Origin: Neobacillus niacini
GTDB taxonomy: Bacteria > Bacillota > Bacilli > Bacillales > Cytobacillaceae
Assembly (NCBI RefSeq): GCF_023715785.1
Contig: NZ_JAMBOX010000021.1
Location: 1-64,000, forward strand
Direction of reading: 5' to 3'
Length of the DNA stretch: 64,000 bases
The notes beneath the pieces were generated by a model. That model saw only the letters and a program-made list of their open reading frames with translations, made no database searches and was not told the origin of the DNA. This document shows positions 35,878 to 45,105 of this stretch, one piece after another. Position numbers and translations under genes: made by a program. Position 1 is the stretch's first letter. The number at the start of each line of letters is the position of its first letter.

Positions 35878-36708
35878 ATGGCGATTAAAAAGTACAAACC
35901 TACCTCTAACGGTCGTCGCGGCATGACAGTTTCTGATTTCGCTGAAATTACAACGAGCACTCCAGAAAAATCCTTATTAGCTCCGTTAAAGAGCAAAGGC
36001 GGCCGTAACAACCAAGGTAAGTTAACTGTTCGTCATCAAGGTGGCGGCCATAAGCGTCAATATCGTTTAATCGACTTTAAACGTAACAAAGATGGCATTC
36101 CAGGACGCGTTGCCACAATCGAGTACGATCCAAATCGTTCTGCAAATATCGCATTAATTAATTATGCGGATGGAGAAAAGCGTTATATCTTAGCTCCTAA
36201 AAACTTGGAAGTTGGTATGGAAATTATGTCAGGTCCTGAAGCTGACATTAAAGTAGGTAATGCTCTTCCACTAGCTAACATTCCGGTTGGTACTGTTGTA
36301 CACAACATCGAATTAAAACCAGGAAAAGGCGGACAATTAGTTCGTTCAGCAGGTACTTCTGCACAAGTTCTTGGTAAAGAAGGAAAATACGTACTTGTAC
36401 GTTTAACTTCCGGCGAAGTTCGTATGATTCTATCTGAGTGCCGTGCATCTATCGGTCAGGTAGGTAACGAACAGCACGAACTAATCAACATCGGTAAAGC
36501 AGGTCGTTCCCGCTGGTTAGGCAAACGCCCAACTGTACGTGGATCTGTTATGAACCCTAACGATCACCCACACGGTGGTGGTGAAGGACGTTCACCAATC
36601 GGACGTAAGTCTCCAATGACTCCTTGGGGCAAACCGACTCTTGGTTACAAGACTCGTAAGAAGAAAAACAAATCCGACAAACTTATTATTCGTCGTCGTA
36701 AAAAATAA
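35878..36708 (+). CDS. rplB: 50S ribosomal protein L2
   Basis: Subunit-association protein close to the catalytic centre. The 276 aa include the conserved C-terminal MNPNDHPHGGGEGRSPIGRKSP stretch with the key histidine. GGAGGG site. Confidence 0.98.
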   Translation: MAIKKYKPTSNGRRGMTVSDFAEITTSTPEKSLLAPLKSKGGRNNQGKLTVRHQGGGHKRQYRLIDFKRNKDGIPGRVATIEYDPNRSANIALINYADGEKRYILAPKNLEVGMEIMSGPEADIKVGNALPLANIPVGTVVHNIELKPGKGGQLVRSAGTSAQVLGKEGKYVLVRLTSGEVRMILSECRASIGQVGNEQHELINIGKAGRSRWLGKRPTVRGSVMNPNDHPHGGGEGRSPIGRKSPMTPWGKPTLGYKTRKKKNKSDKLIIRRRKK

Positions 36709-36768
36709 CGTGTTTGACCTACGGTTCAAGGATAGAACCGTAGAACAATCACGAAGGGAGGTTCATTC

Positions 36769-37047
36769 ATGGGTCGCAGCTTAAAAAAAGGACCATTCGT
36801 TGATGATCATTTAATGGTTAAGGTTGAAAAGTTAAATGAAACTGATAAGAAACAAGTTATCAAAACTTGGTCTCGTCGTTCTACGATTTTCCCACAATTT
36901 ATCGGTCATACGATCGCAGTTTATGATGGCCGTAAACATGTGCCTGTGTATGTTACCGAAGACATGGTAGGACACAAGCTTGGAGAATTCGCTCCAACGC
37001 GCGCTTACAAAGGTCACGGTAACGATGATAAGAAAACAAGACGTTAA
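36769..37047 (+). CDS. rpsS: 30S ribosomal protein S19
   Basis: 30S head protein at the A-site side. The 92 aa start MGRSLKKGPFVDDHLMVKV and keep IGHTIAVYDGRKHVPVYV. A short inverted repeat (CTACGGTTC with GAACCGTAG) sits between rplB and this gene. Confidence 0.98.
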   Translation: MGRSLKKGPFVDDHLMVKVEKLNETDKKQVIKTWSRRSTIFPQFIGHTIAVYDGRKHVPVYVTEDMVGHKLGEFAPTRAYKGHGNDDKKTRR

Positions 37048-37064
37048 GAGAGGAGGGCATCCTA

Positions 37065-37406
37065 ATGCAAGCTAAAGCTGTTGCAAGAACAGTCCGTATT
37101 GCTCCTCGTAAAGTACGTTTAGTCGTTGATTTAATTCGAGGTAAGCAAGTTGGTGAAGCGGTGGCGATTTTAAATCTGACTCCGAAGGCTGCTTCTCCAG
37201 TCGTTGAAAAAGTATTGAAATCCGCTATGGCAAACGCGGAACACAATTATGAAATGGACGTAAATAACCTAGTTGTTGAGCAGGCATTCGTAGACGAAGG
37301 ACCAACTTTAAAACGTTTCCGTCCTCGCGCACAAGGCCGTGCAAGCCAAATCAACAAACGCACTAGCCATATTACAATCGTTCTATCAGAAAAGAAGGAG
37401 GGATAA
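37065..37406 (+). CDS. rplV: 50S ribosomal protein L22
   Basis: Exit-tunnel protein. The 113 aa have the tunnel hairpin tip RFRPRAQGRASQINKRTSH intact, so no macrolide-resistance deletion is visible. Ends 3 nt before rpsC. Confidence 0.98.
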   Translation: MQAKAVARTVRIAPRKVRLVVDLIRGKQVGEAVAILNLTPKAASPVVEKVLKSAMANAEHNYEMDVNNLVVEQAFVDEGPTLKRFRPRAQGRASQINKRTSHITIVLSEKKEG

Positions 37407-37409
37407 TCA

Positions 37410-38066
37410 GTGGGTCAAAAGGTAAATCCAGTCGGTTTGCGTATCGGGATCATCCGTGATTGGGAATCTAAATGGTATGCAGGCAAAGACTTTGCTGATC
37501 TTTTACACGAAGACATTAAAGTTCGTGAATATATCACGAAACGTTTAAAAGATGCTTCCGTTTCTAAAGTTGAAATCGAACGTGCTGCAAACCGTGTTAA
37601 CGTAACTGTTCATACTGCAAAGCCTGGTATGGTAATCGGTAAAGGCGGCACTGAAGTTGAAGCACTTCGTAAAGCGTTAAATCAATTAACTGGCAAGCGT
37701 GTACACATCAATATTCTTGAAATTAAGAGAGCTGATGTTGATGCGAAGCTTGTTGCAGAAAATATTGCTCGTCAATTAGAAAACCGTGTATCTTTCCGCC
37801 GTGCTCAAAAGCAAGCGATCCAACGTGCAATGCGTGCAGGTGCGAAAGGTATCAAAACAATGGTATCTGGTCGTTTAGGTGGTGCCGATATCGCTCGTTC
37901 TGAACACTACAGCGAGGGAACTGTTCCACTTCATACTCTTCGCGCTGATATCGATTATGCTACAGCAGAAGCAGACACTACTTATGGAAAACTTGGTGTT
38001 AAAGTATGGATCTATCGTGGAGAGGTCCTTCCTACTAAGAAGAAATCCGAGGAAGGAGGCAAATAA
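37410..38066 (+). CDS. rpsC: 30S ribosomal protein S3
   Basis: mRNA-entry protein with helicase role. The 218 aa start at a GTG and contain the KH domain GMVIGKGGTEVEALRKAL. GGAGGG precedes the start inside the end of rplV. Confidence 0.98.
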   Translation: MGQKVNPVGLRIGIIRDWESKWYAGKDFADLLHEDIKVREYITKRLKDASVSKVEIERAANRVNVTVHTAKPGMVIGKGGTEVEALRKALNQLTGKRVHINILEIKRADVDAKLVAENIARQLENRVSFRRAQKQAIQRAMRAGAKGIKTMVSGRLGGADIARSEHYSEGTVPLHTLRADIDYATAEADTTYGKLGVKVWIYRGEVLPTKKKSEEGGK

Positions 38067-38067
38067 T

Positions 38068-38502
38068 ATGTTATTGCCAAAACGCGTAAAATTTCGCCGT
38101 CAACACCGTGGAAAAATGCGTGGTAACGCTAAAGGCGGCACTGAAGTAACATTTGGTGAATTCGGTTTGCAAGCAGTGGAAGCTTCATGGATTACAAACC
38201 GTCAAATTGAAGCTGCACGTCGTGCAATGACTCGTTATATGAAACGTGGCGGTAAAGTTTGGATTAAAATTTTCCCTCACAAACCATACACTGCAAAGCC
38301 TCTTGAAGTGCGGATGGGTTCCGGTAAAGGTTCACCTGAAGGCTGGGTAGCGGTTGTAAAACCTGGCAAAGTCATGTTTGAACTTGCTGGCGTATCTGAA
38401 GAAATCGCACGCGAAGCTCTTCGTCTTGCAGCTCACAAACTTCCAGTAAAATGCAAGTTTGTAAAACGTGAAGAAATTGGTGGTGAATCAAATGAAAGCT
38501 AA
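38068..38502 (+). CDS. rplP: 50S ribosomal protein L16
   Basis: Helps position A-site tRNA. The 144 aa start MLLPKRVKFRRQHRGKMRG at ATG 38068 behind GGAAGGAGG. The arginine in MTRYMKRGG, the hydroxylation-loop region, is present. Overlaps rpmC by 11 nt. Confidence 0.97.
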   Translation: MLLPKRVKFRRQHRGKMRGNAKGGTEVTFGEFGLQAVEASWITNRQIEAARRAMTRYMKRGGKVWIKIFPHKPYTAKPLEVRMGSGKGSPEGWVAVVKPGKVMFELAGVSEEIAREALRLAAHKLPVKCKFVKREEIGGESNES

Positions 38503-38692
38503 TGAAATTCGTGACCTTACCACTGCTGAAATTGAACAAAAAGTGAAATCTTTAAAGGAAGAGCTTTTCAATCTTCGCTTTCAATTGGCGACGGGACAAC
38601 TTGAAAATACAGCTCGTATCCGTGAAGTACGCAAGTCGATCGCTCGCATGAAAACTGTGATTCATGAGAGAGAAATCAGCGTTAACAAGTAG
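38492..38692 (+). CDS. rpmC: 50S ribosomal protein L29
   Basis: Small two-helix protein at the tunnel exit. The 66 aa start MKANEIRDLTTAEIEQK at ATG 38492, inside the end of rplP, behind TTGGTGG; the longer frame from 38468 is rejected. Confidence 0.96.
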   Translation: MKANEIRDLTTAEIEQKVKSLKEELFNLRFQLATGQLENTARIREVRKSIARMKTVIHEREISVNK

Positions 38693-38718
38693 AAACTAGG
38701 AGAGGGGGTTCACGAAGA

Positions 38719-38982
38719 ATGAGTGAACGTAACCAACGCAAGGTTTACACTGGACGCGTTGTTTCTGACAAAATGGACAAAACTGTTACCGTTCTTGTTG
38801 AAACATACAAAAAGCATCCACTTTACGGTAAACGCGTTAAGTACTCTAAAAAGTACAAAGCTCATGATGAGCAAAATCAGGCAAAAGTCGGCGATATCGT
38901 ACGTATCATGGAAACTCGCCCGCTTTCAGCTACAAAGCGCTTCCGTTTAGTTGAAGTAGTAGAAAAAGCAGTTATTATTTAA
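38719..38982 (+). CDS. rpsQ: 30S ribosomal protein S17
   Basis: Primary 16S 5'-domain binder. The 87 aa include the OB-fold core RVVSDKMDKTVTVLVE and the extended loop HPLYGKRVKYSKKYKAHDE. Confidence 0.98.
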   Translation: MSERNQRKVYTGRVVSDKMDKTVTVLVETYKKHPLYGKRVKYSKKYKAHDEQNQAKVGDIVRIMETRPLSATKRFRLVEVVEKAVII

Positions 38983-39022
38983 TTGTTCGGATATTCTTTG
39001 ATTCCGAAGGGAGGTTACACAC

Positions 39023-39391
39023 ATGATTCAACAAGAATCACGTTTAAAAGTTGCTGACAACTCTGGTGCTCGTGAAGTACTGACGATTAAAGTTCTTGGT
39101 GGTTCCGGCCGCAAAACAGCTAACATCGGCGATATCATTGTCTGCACCGTAAAACAAGCAACACCAGGTGGCGTTGTTAAAAAAGGTGACGTAGTTAAAG
39201 CAGTAGTAGTGCGTACAAAGAGCGGTGTCCGCCGTCCTGACGGTTCATACATCCGTTTCGATGAAAACGCATGTGTAATTGTCAAAGAAGATAAGAGCCC
39301 TCGTGGCACTCGTATCTTTGGACCAGTTGCCCGCGAACTTCGCGACAACAACTTTATGAAAATCGTATCTTTAGCTCCAGAAGTTCTATAA
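39023..39391 (+). CDS. rplN: 50S ribosomal protein L14
   Basis: Subunit-bridge protein. The 122 aa start MIQQESRLKVADNSGAREV, the near-invariant family start, and include SGVRRPDGSYIRFDENACV. Site GGGAGG. Confidence 0.98.
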   Translation: MIQQESRLKVADNSGAREVLTIKVLGGSGRKTANIGDIIVCTVKQATPGGVVKKGDVVKAVVVRTKSGVRRPDGSYIRFDENACVIVKEDKSPRGTRIFGPVARELRDNNFMKIVSLAPEVL

Positions 39392-39426
39392 TAATAATCC
39401 AAATGCCTTTAAGGAGGTGCTTACGG

Positions 39427-39735
39427 ATGCATGTAAAAAAAGGTGATAAGGTCAGAGTCATGACTGGTAAGGATAAAGGCAAAACAGGCGTAATCCTGGC
39501 TGCTTATCCTAAAGAGAACCGTGTACTTGTTGAAGGTGTGAACATTGTTAAAAAACATTCAAAACCTTCTCAAGCTAACCCACAGGGCGGAATCATCAGC
39601 TTCGAGGCTCCTATTCATGTGTCAAATGTAATGCCTATCGATCCTAAGACTGGTAACCCAACACGTGTTGGACACAAAGTGGTTGATGGCAAAAAAGTAC
39701 GCGTAGCAAAATCCGGTGAAGTTTTAGATAAATAG
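39427..39735 (+). CDS. rplX: 50S ribosomal protein L24
   Basis: Assembly initiator. The 102 aa start MHVKKGDKVRVMTGKDKGKTG (KOW motif) at ATG 39427 behind AAGGAGGTG; a longer frame from 39403 overlaps the site and is rejected. Confidence 0.97.
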   Translation: MHVKKGDKVRVMTGKDKGKTGVILAAYPKENRVLVEGVNIVKKHSKPSQANPQGGIISFEAPIHVSNVMPIDPKTGNPTRVGHKVVDGKKVRVAKSGEVLDK

Positions 39736-39762
39736 TTTAAATTAAGAAGGGAGGTACAATAG

Positions 39763-40302
39763 ATGAACCGCCTAAAAGAAAAGTATCTTAAGGAAATTAC
39801 TCCAGCTCTTATGAGCAAGTTCAATTATAAATCAGTAATGGAAGTACCAAAGATTGAAAAGATCGTTGTTAACATGGGTGTAGGTGACGCTGTTCAAAAC
39901 GCCAAAGCTCTTGATAATGCAGTCGATGAATTGGCTACGATCACTGGTCAAAAGCCGCTTGTAACTCGCGCGAAGAAATCTATTGCAGGTTTCCGTCTTC
40001 GTGAGGGCATGCCTATCGGCGCAAAGGTAACCCTTCGTGGTGAGCGCATGTATCAATTCCTGGACAAATTAGTTTCTGTTTCTTTACCACGTGTACGTGA
40101 CTTCCGCGGTATTTCCAAAAAAGCATTCGATGGCCGTGGAAACTACACATTAGGGATTAAAGAACAATTAATTTTCCCTGAAATTGATTACGATAAAGTA
40201 AGCAAAGTTCGTGGAATGGATATTGTTATCGTAACAACGGCAAAAACTGATGAAGAGTCCCGTGAACTTTTAACTCTAATCGGAATGCCATTCCAAAAGT
40301 AA
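39763..40302 (+). CDS. rplE: 50S ribosomal protein L5
   Basis: 5S rRNA-binding central protuberance protein. The 179 aa include KIVVNMGVGDA, the P-site loop region GQKPLVTRAKKSIAGF and RDFRGISKKAFDGRGNY. Confidence 0.98.
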   Translation: MNRLKEKYLKEITPALMSKFNYKSVMEVPKIEKIVVNMGVGDAVQNAKALDNAVDELATITGQKPLVTRAKKSIAGFRLREGMPIGAKVTLRGERMYQFLDKLVSVSLPRVRDFRGISKKAFDGRGNYTLGIKEQLIFPEIDYDKVSKVRGMDIVIVTTAKTDEESRELLTLIGMPFQK

Positions 40303-40325
40303 TCGCTAAATAAGGAGGCGAAAAC

Positions 40326-40511
40326 GTGGCTAAAAAGTCAATGATTGCGAAACAAAAACGCACGCCTAAATTCAAAGTACAAGAGTACACACGCTGCGAA
40401 CGTTGCGGCCGTCCACACTCTGTATATCGCAAATTTAAGCTTTGCCGTATTTGTTTCCGTGAATTAGCATATAAAGGACAAATTCCTGGTGTTAAAAAAG
40501 CTAGCTGGTAA
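40326..40511 (+). CDS. rpsN: 30S ribosomal protein S14, zinc-binding type
   Basis: The 61-aa short form with the four-cysteine zinc site CERCGRP ... CRICFRE. It starts with GTG behind AAGGAGG. Bacilli often keep a second, zinc-free S14 elsewhere for zinc starvation; none is in this window. Confidence 0.97.
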
Positions 40512-40542
40512 AACTAGAGCTTGTGGAAGGAGGTAAAAATTA

Positions 40543-40941
40543 ATGGTCATGACAGATCCAATTGCAGATATGCTCACTCGCATTCGTAATGCGAACATGG
40601 TACGTCACGAAAAATTAGAAGTGCCTGCTTCTAATATTAAAAAAGAAATCGCTGAAATCCTGAAGCGTGAAGGTTTCGTCCGTGACGTTGAATATATCGA
40701 AGATAACAAACAAGGTATCATCCGTATCTTCCTAAAATACGGTGCAAATAACGAACGTGTTATTACAGGTCTTAAGCGCATCAGCAAGCCTGGTCTTCGC
40801 GTTTATGCTAAATCAACTGAAGTACCTCGCGTACTTAACGGTCTTGGAATCGCACTTGTTTCAACTTCACAAGGTGTGGTCACTGATAAAGAAGCTCGTG
40901 CCAAGCAAATCGGCGGAGAAGTTTTAGCTTACGTTTGGTAA
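40543..40941 (+). CDS. rpsH: 30S ribosomal protein S8
   Basis: Central-domain binder that can repress the spc operon in enterics. The 132 aa start MVMTDPIADMLTRIRNAN and end GGEVLAYVW. The second ATG (40549) is a possible alternative start. Confidence 0.98.
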   Translation: MVMTDPIADMLTRIRNANMVRHEKLEVPASNIKKEIAEILKREGFVRDVEYIEDNKQGIIRIFLKYGANNERVITGLKRISKPGLRVYAKSTEVPRVLNGLGIALVSTSQGVVTDKEARAKQIGGEVLAYVW

Positions 40942-40972
40942 TCGATTTTTTGAATGAATGGAGGTGCACTAA

Positions 40973-41509
40973 ATGTCTCGTATAGGAAAAAAGCCTATTG
41001 AAATTCCAGCAGGAGTAACAATTACAAATAACAACAACACTGTTACTGTAAAAGGACCAAAAGGCGAACTTACTCGTTCTTTTAATCCTGAAATTGCAAT
41101 CAACATCGAAGAGAACACTGTAACGATCACTCGTCCATCTGACGTGAAAGAGCACCGCGCATTGCACGGTACAACACGTGCGGTACTTGCGAATATGATT
41201 GAAGGTGTTGCTCAAGGATTCGAAAAGAGATTAGAGTTAATCGGGGTTGGATACCGTGCTCAAAAGCAAGGTAGCAAACTTGTATTAAACGTTGGATACT
41301 CTCACCCAGTAGAATTTGAACCTGAAACCGGACTTGAAATTGAAGTGCCTGCTAACACAAAAATTACTGTTAGAGGTATTGACAAAGAACGCGTTGGTGA
41401 ATTAGCTGCCAACATCCGCCAAGTTCGTCCTCCGGAGCCGTATAAAGGCAAAGGGATTCGTTACGAAGGCGAATTTGTTCGTCGTAAAGAAGGTAAAACA
41501 GGTAAGTAA
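40973..41509 (+). CDS. rplF: 50S ribosomal protein L6
   Basis: Two-domain protein by the factor-binding site. The 178 aa start MSRIGKKPIEIPAGV and end with the conserved RQVRPPEPYKGKGIRYEGE. Confidence 0.98.
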   Translation: MSRIGKKPIEIPAGVTITNNNNTVTVKGPKGELTRSFNPEIAINIEENTVTITRPSDVKEHRALHGTTRAVLANMIEGVAQGFEKRLELIGVGYRAQKQGSKLVLNVGYSHPVEFEPETGLEIEVPANTKITVRGIDKERVGELAANIRQVRPPEPYKGKGIRYEGEFVRRKEGKTGK

Positions 41510-41541
41510 TGCCGCATAAGTAAACGAAAGGAGTGACGTAA

Positions 41542-41904
41542 ATGATTACGAAGCAAGACAAAAACGCTACTCGCAAGAAAAGACATGGTCGTGTTCGTGC
41601 GAAGCTTAGCGGTACCTCTGCTCGTCCACGTCTAAACGTGTTTCGTTCTAACCAGCATATTTATGCTCAGGTAATCGATGACGTATTAGGAGTTACTATA
41701 GCAAGTGCTTCTACATTAGATAAAGAACTAAACCTTGAGTCAACCAGCAATGTTGAAGCTGCTCAAAAGGTTGGCGAATTAGTCGCTAAACGTGCGGTAG
41801 AAAAAGGTATCACTAATGTTGTTTTTGACCGTGGAGGTTACTTATACCATGGCCGTATTCAAGCATTAGCGGATGCAGCCCGCGAAAACGGCTTACAATT
41901 TTAA
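41542..41904 (+). CDS. rplR: 50S ribosomal protein L18
   Basis: 5S rRNA binder. The 120 aa include the basic start RKKRHGRVRAKLSGTSARPRL and the C-terminal FDRGGYLYHGRIQALADAARENGL. Confidence 0.98.
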   Translation: MITKQDKNATRKKRHGRVRAKLSGTSARPRLNVFRSNQHIYAQVIDDVLGVTIASASTLDKELNLESTSNVEAAQKVGELVAKRAVEKGITNVVFDRGGYLYHGRIQALADAARENGLQF

Positions 41905-41928
41905 TAGACAAAGGAGGGACATAAAATA

Positions 41929-42429
41929 ATGCGTCGCATTGATCCAAACAAACTTGAACTAGAAGAACGCGTAGTTACGGTTAACCGTGTTGCGAAGGTA
42001 GTTAAAGGCGGACGTCGTTTCCGTTTCTCTGCTCTTGTTGTAGTCGGAGATAAAAACGGTCATGTTGGCTTTGGAACCGGTAAAGCACAAGAAGTACCTG
42101 ATGCAATCCGCAAAGCTGTCGAAGATGCAAAGAAAAACTTGGTCGAAGTACCGATGGTTGGAACAACCGTTCCTCACGAGGTAATTGGCCGCTTTGGCGC
42201 TGGCGAAATTCTGTTAAAGCCTGCTTCTGAAGGTACTGGAGTTATCGCTGGTGGTCCAGTTCGTGCCGTACTTGAATTGGCTGGCGTTCAGGATATCCTT
42301 TCTAAATCCTTGGGAACAAACACTCCAATTAACATGGTACGCGCCACTGTAGAAGGTCTAAAACAATTAAAACGTGCTGAAGACGTAGCGAAATTACGTG
42401 GGAAATCAGTAGAAGAACTGTTAGGATAA
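41929..42429 (+). CDS. rpsE: 30S ribosomal protein S5
   Basis: Fidelity protein near the mRNA entry. The 166 aa carry the loop VAKVVKGGRRFRFSALVVVGD, where spectinomycin changes arise; the loop looks wild type. Next to rpmD with an 8-nt Shine-Dalgarno. Confidence 0.98.
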   Translation: MRRIDPNKLELEERVVTVNRVAKVVKGGRRFRFSALVVVGDKNGHVGFGTGKAQEVPDAIRKAVEDAKKNLVEVPMVGTTVPHEVIGRFGAGEILLKPASEGTGVIAGGPVRAVLELAGVQDILSKSLGTNTPINMVRATVEGLKQLKRAEDVAKLRGKSVEELLG

Positions 42430-42442
42430 GGAGGGAAATCAA

Positions 42443-42625
42443 ATGGCGAATAAACTTTTAGTTACCCTCAGCCGTAGCGTGATCGGTCGTCCAGAGGACC
42501 AACGCGAAACAGTTAAAGCGCTAGGTTTACGAAAAATGAATCAAACAGTTGAGCATCAAGACAACGCTGCTATTCGCGGTATGATTAATAAAGTTGCTCA
42601 CCTTGTAACAGTAAAAGAACAATAA
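42443..42625 (+). CDS. rpmD: 50S ribosomal protein L30
   Basis: The 60-aa short bacterial form: LLVTLSRSVIGRPEDQRETVKALGLRKMNQ. Site GGAGGG directly after rpsE. Confidence 0.97.
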   Translation: MANKLLVTLSRSVIGRPEDQRETVKALGLRKMNQTVEHQDNAAIRGMINKVAHLVTVKEQ

Positions 42626-42657
42626 TCGATTGTTTTCTTTCATAAGGAGGTGCCAAT

Positions 42658-43098
42658 ATGAAACTTCATGAGTTAAAACCTGCTGAAGGGTCTCGTCATG
42701 AGCGCAAGCGCTTAGGCCGCGGTATCGGATCCGGCCAAGGTAAAACTGCGGGTAAAGGTCATAAAGGTCAAAAAGCCCGTTCAGGCGGCGGTGTACGCGT
42801 AGGTTTTGAAGGTGGTCAAACGCCTTTATTCCGTCGTTTGCCAAAGCGTGGATTTACAAACATTAACCGCAAGGAATATGCAGTTGTAAATCTTGATGCT
42901 TTAAACCGCTTTGAGGAAGGTACAGAAGTTACTCCAGAACTTCTTATCGAAACAGGCGTAGTAAGTAACGAAAAAGCAGGAATCAAAATTCTTGCTAAAG
43001 GGAACGTAGAGAAAAAGCTGACTGTTAAAGCTCACAAATTCTCCTCTGCTGCTAAGGAAGCGATCGAAGCTGCTGGTGGAACCACTGAGGTGATCTAA
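42658..43098 (+). CDS. rplO: 50S ribosomal protein L15
   Basis: Late assembly protein. The 146 aa have the glycine- and arginine-rich N-terminal arm RKRLGRGIGSGQGKTAGKGHKGQKAR. Its stop TAA overlaps the secY start by one base, coupling ribosome and translocase synthesis. Confidence 0.98.
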   Translation: MKLHELKPAEGSRHERKRLGRGIGSGQGKTAGKGHKGQKARSGGGVRVGFEGGQTPLFRRLPKRGFTNINRKEYAVVNLDALNRFEEGTEVTPELLIETGVVSNEKAGIKILAKGNVEKKLTVKAHKFSSAAKEAIEAAGGTTEVI

Positions 43099-44393
43099 TG
43101 TTCCAGACAATCTCCAATTTTATGCGCGTGGGTGATATACGTCGAAAGATCATATTCACCCTTTTAATGTTAGTAGTTTTTCGGATCGGTACCTTTATAC
43201 CGGTTCCAAGTGTAAATGCAGAGGCTCTTGCGGCGCAAGATAAGCTGAGTGTGTTTGGAGTCCTAAATACATTCGGCGGTGGAGCGTTAAAGCAATTCTC
43301 CATCTTTGCCATGGGGATCATGCCTTACATCACGGCTTCTATTATCATTCAGTTGCTGCAAATGGACGTTGTCCCGAAATTCACTGAATGGTCGAAGCAA
43401 GGGGAATCAGGCCGTCGCAAGCTGGCTCAGTTTACCCGATATTTTACGATTGTGCTAGGCTTTATCCAAGCATTGGGTATGTCTTATGGATTTAACAACA
43501 TGTCTAATGGACAGTTAATTTTAAATCCAGGAATCGGCACTTATTTGTTAATTGCGGTGGTGTTAACAGGAGGTACTGCGTTTTTGATGTGGTTAGGTGA
43601 GCAGATTACAGCTAAAGGTGTGGGAAATGGTATTTCCATCATCATCTTTGCTGGTATCGTTGCCGGCATTCCAACTGTAATGAATCAAATGTTTGTTCAA
43701 CAGTTTGAAAATGCAGGCGATAAGCTATTCCTAAACATCGTTACAGTCATCTTAATTGCACTAGCGATTCTCGCAATTATTGTTGGGGTTATCTTCATCC
43801 AGCAAGCAACACGTAAGATTCCAATTCAATATGCAAAGCGAATGGCAGTCGGTCGTAACCCTGTCGGCGGACAGTCGACACACATGCCGTTAAAGGTTAA
43901 CGCAGCCGGCGTTATCCCTGTTATCTTTGCTGTTTCATTTATAGTTACACCAAGAACGGTCGCTTCATTCTTCCCAACGAATGATGTTACGGCTTGGATT
44001 ATGAGAGTATTTGACTATTCTCATCCAATTGGGATGATTCTTTATGCAGCATTGATAATCGCGTTCACATATTTTTATGCCTTTATTCAAGTTAACCCTG
44101 AACAAGCAGCGGAAAACTTACAAAAGCAAAGCGGCTATATTCCGGGAATTCGTCCTGGTAAGAGCACGCAAGAATATTTAACACGCGTCTTATATCGTTT
44201 AACATTTGTCGGTGCTATTTTCCTTTCTGTGATTGCTGTACTTCCAGTTTTATTTATTAAAATTGCGAACCTGCCGCAATCGGCGCAAATTGGCGGAACA
44301 AGCTTGCTCATTGTTGTCGGTGTTGCGCTAGAAACGTATAAGCAGCTTGAAGCCCAATTAGTTAAACGTCATTATAAAGGATTTATAAAATAA
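43098..44393 (+). CDS. secY: SecY, preprotein translocase channel
   Basis: Core of the Sec channel with SecE (also in this window). The 431 aa show ten membrane segments, the plug region after GTFIPVPSV, and the cytoplasmic loops with PIQYAKRMAVGR and SGYIPGIRPGKSTQEYL that contact ribosome and SecA. Confidence 0.98.
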   Translation: MFQTISNFMRVGDIRRKIIFTLLMLVVFRIGTFIPVPSVNAEALAAQDKLSVFGVLNTFGGGALKQFSIFAMGIMPYITASIIIQLLQMDVVPKFTEWSKQGESGRRKLAQFTRYFTIVLGFIQALGMSYGFNNMSNGQLILNPGIGTYLLIAVVLTGGTAFLMWLGEQITAKGVGNGISIIIFAGIVAGIPTVMNQMFVQQFENAGDKLFLNIVTVILIALAILAIIVGVIFIQQATRKIPIQYAKRMAVGRNPVGGQSTHMPLKVNAAGVIPVIFAVSFIVTPRTVASFFPTNDVTAWIMRVFDYSHPIGMILYAALIIAFTYFYAFIQVNPEQAAENLQKQSGYIPGIRPGKSTQEYLTRVLYRLTFVGAIFLSVIAVLPVLFIKIANLPQSAQIGGTSLLIVVGVALETYKQLEAQLVKRHYKGFIK

Positions 44394-44430
44394 TAGGTTT
44401 AGCGGGACCCTCATCGGGCCCCAAAACCTA
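44394..44430 (+). promoter_or_regulatory. Stem-loop between secY and adk
   Basis: TAGGTTT (44394-44400) can pair with AAACCTA (44424-44430), with GGG/CCC pairing inside. No T-run follows, so a processing or attenuating structure is more likely than a terminator. Confidence 0.55.
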
Positions 44431-44454
44431 CACATAGCACGAGGGGGAATACGT

Positions 44455-45105
44455 GTGAACTTAGTATTAATGGGGCTACCGGGAGCCGGCAAGGGCACCC
44501 AGGCTGAAAAAATTGTCGAGCAATACGGCATCCCTCATATTTCTACTGGAGATATGTTCCGTGCAGCGATGAAGGAAGGTACTGAACTGGGTTTGAAGGC
44601 AAAGTCCTTCATGGATAAAGGCGAGCTTGTACCCGATGAGGTTACAATCGGAATTGTCCGTGAACGTCTTGGCAAAGATGATTGCCAAAAAGGCTTCTTG
44701 CTGGATGGCTTTCCAAGAACCGTACCTCAAGCGGAAGCGTTAGAAAATCTATTAGTTGAGTTAAACAAGAAAATTGACTATGTGATTAATATAAACGTGG
44801 ACAAAAGTATCTTAATGGAGCGTTTGACAGGACGCCGGATCTGCAAAGATTGCGGTTCAACTTATCATCTCGTGTTTAATCCGCCGGCAAAAGAAGGCGT
44901 ATGCGACCGTTGCGGCGGGGAGTTATATCAGCGTGCGGATGATAATGCCGAAACGGTGCAAAATCGTTTGGACGTCAACATCAAACAACAAGAGCCATTA
45001 TTGACTTTTTATGAAACAAAGGGTTATTTGCGCACGATCGATGGTCAGCAGGATATTCACAAGGTGTTTACTGATATTCAAGAACTGCTTGGGGGTTTAA
45101 GCTGA
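44455..45105 (+). CDS. adk: Adenylate kinase
   Basis: Interconverts ATP + AMP and 2 ADP. The 216 aa have the P-loop GLPGAGKGTQ (7-16) and a lid with four cysteines at 130, 133, 150 and 153, the zinc-containing Gram-positive form. It starts with GTG behind GAGGGGG. Normally followed at once by map; here the next sequence is a map remnant. Confidence 0.98.
   Translation: MNLVLMGLPGAGKGTQAEKIVEQYGIPHISTGDMFRAAMKEGTELGLKAKSFMDKGELVPDEVTIGIVRERLGKDDCQKGFLLDGFPRTVPQAEALENLLVELNKKIDYVININVDKSILMERLTGRRICKDCGSTYHLVFNPPAKEGVCDRCGGELYQRADDNAETVQNRLDVNIKQQEPLLTFYETKGYLRTIDGQQDIHKVFTDIQELLGGLS

Noticed and set aside
37879..38067. N-terminal extension of L16 overlapping rpsC
   Set aside because: L16 starts at 38068 with a strong site and the family start MLLPKR; the upstream codons belong to rpsC in another frame.
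39028..39402. Minus-strand ORF of 124 aa opposite rplN
   Set aside because: Complete antisense overlap with the near-invariant L14 gene; a shadow frame.
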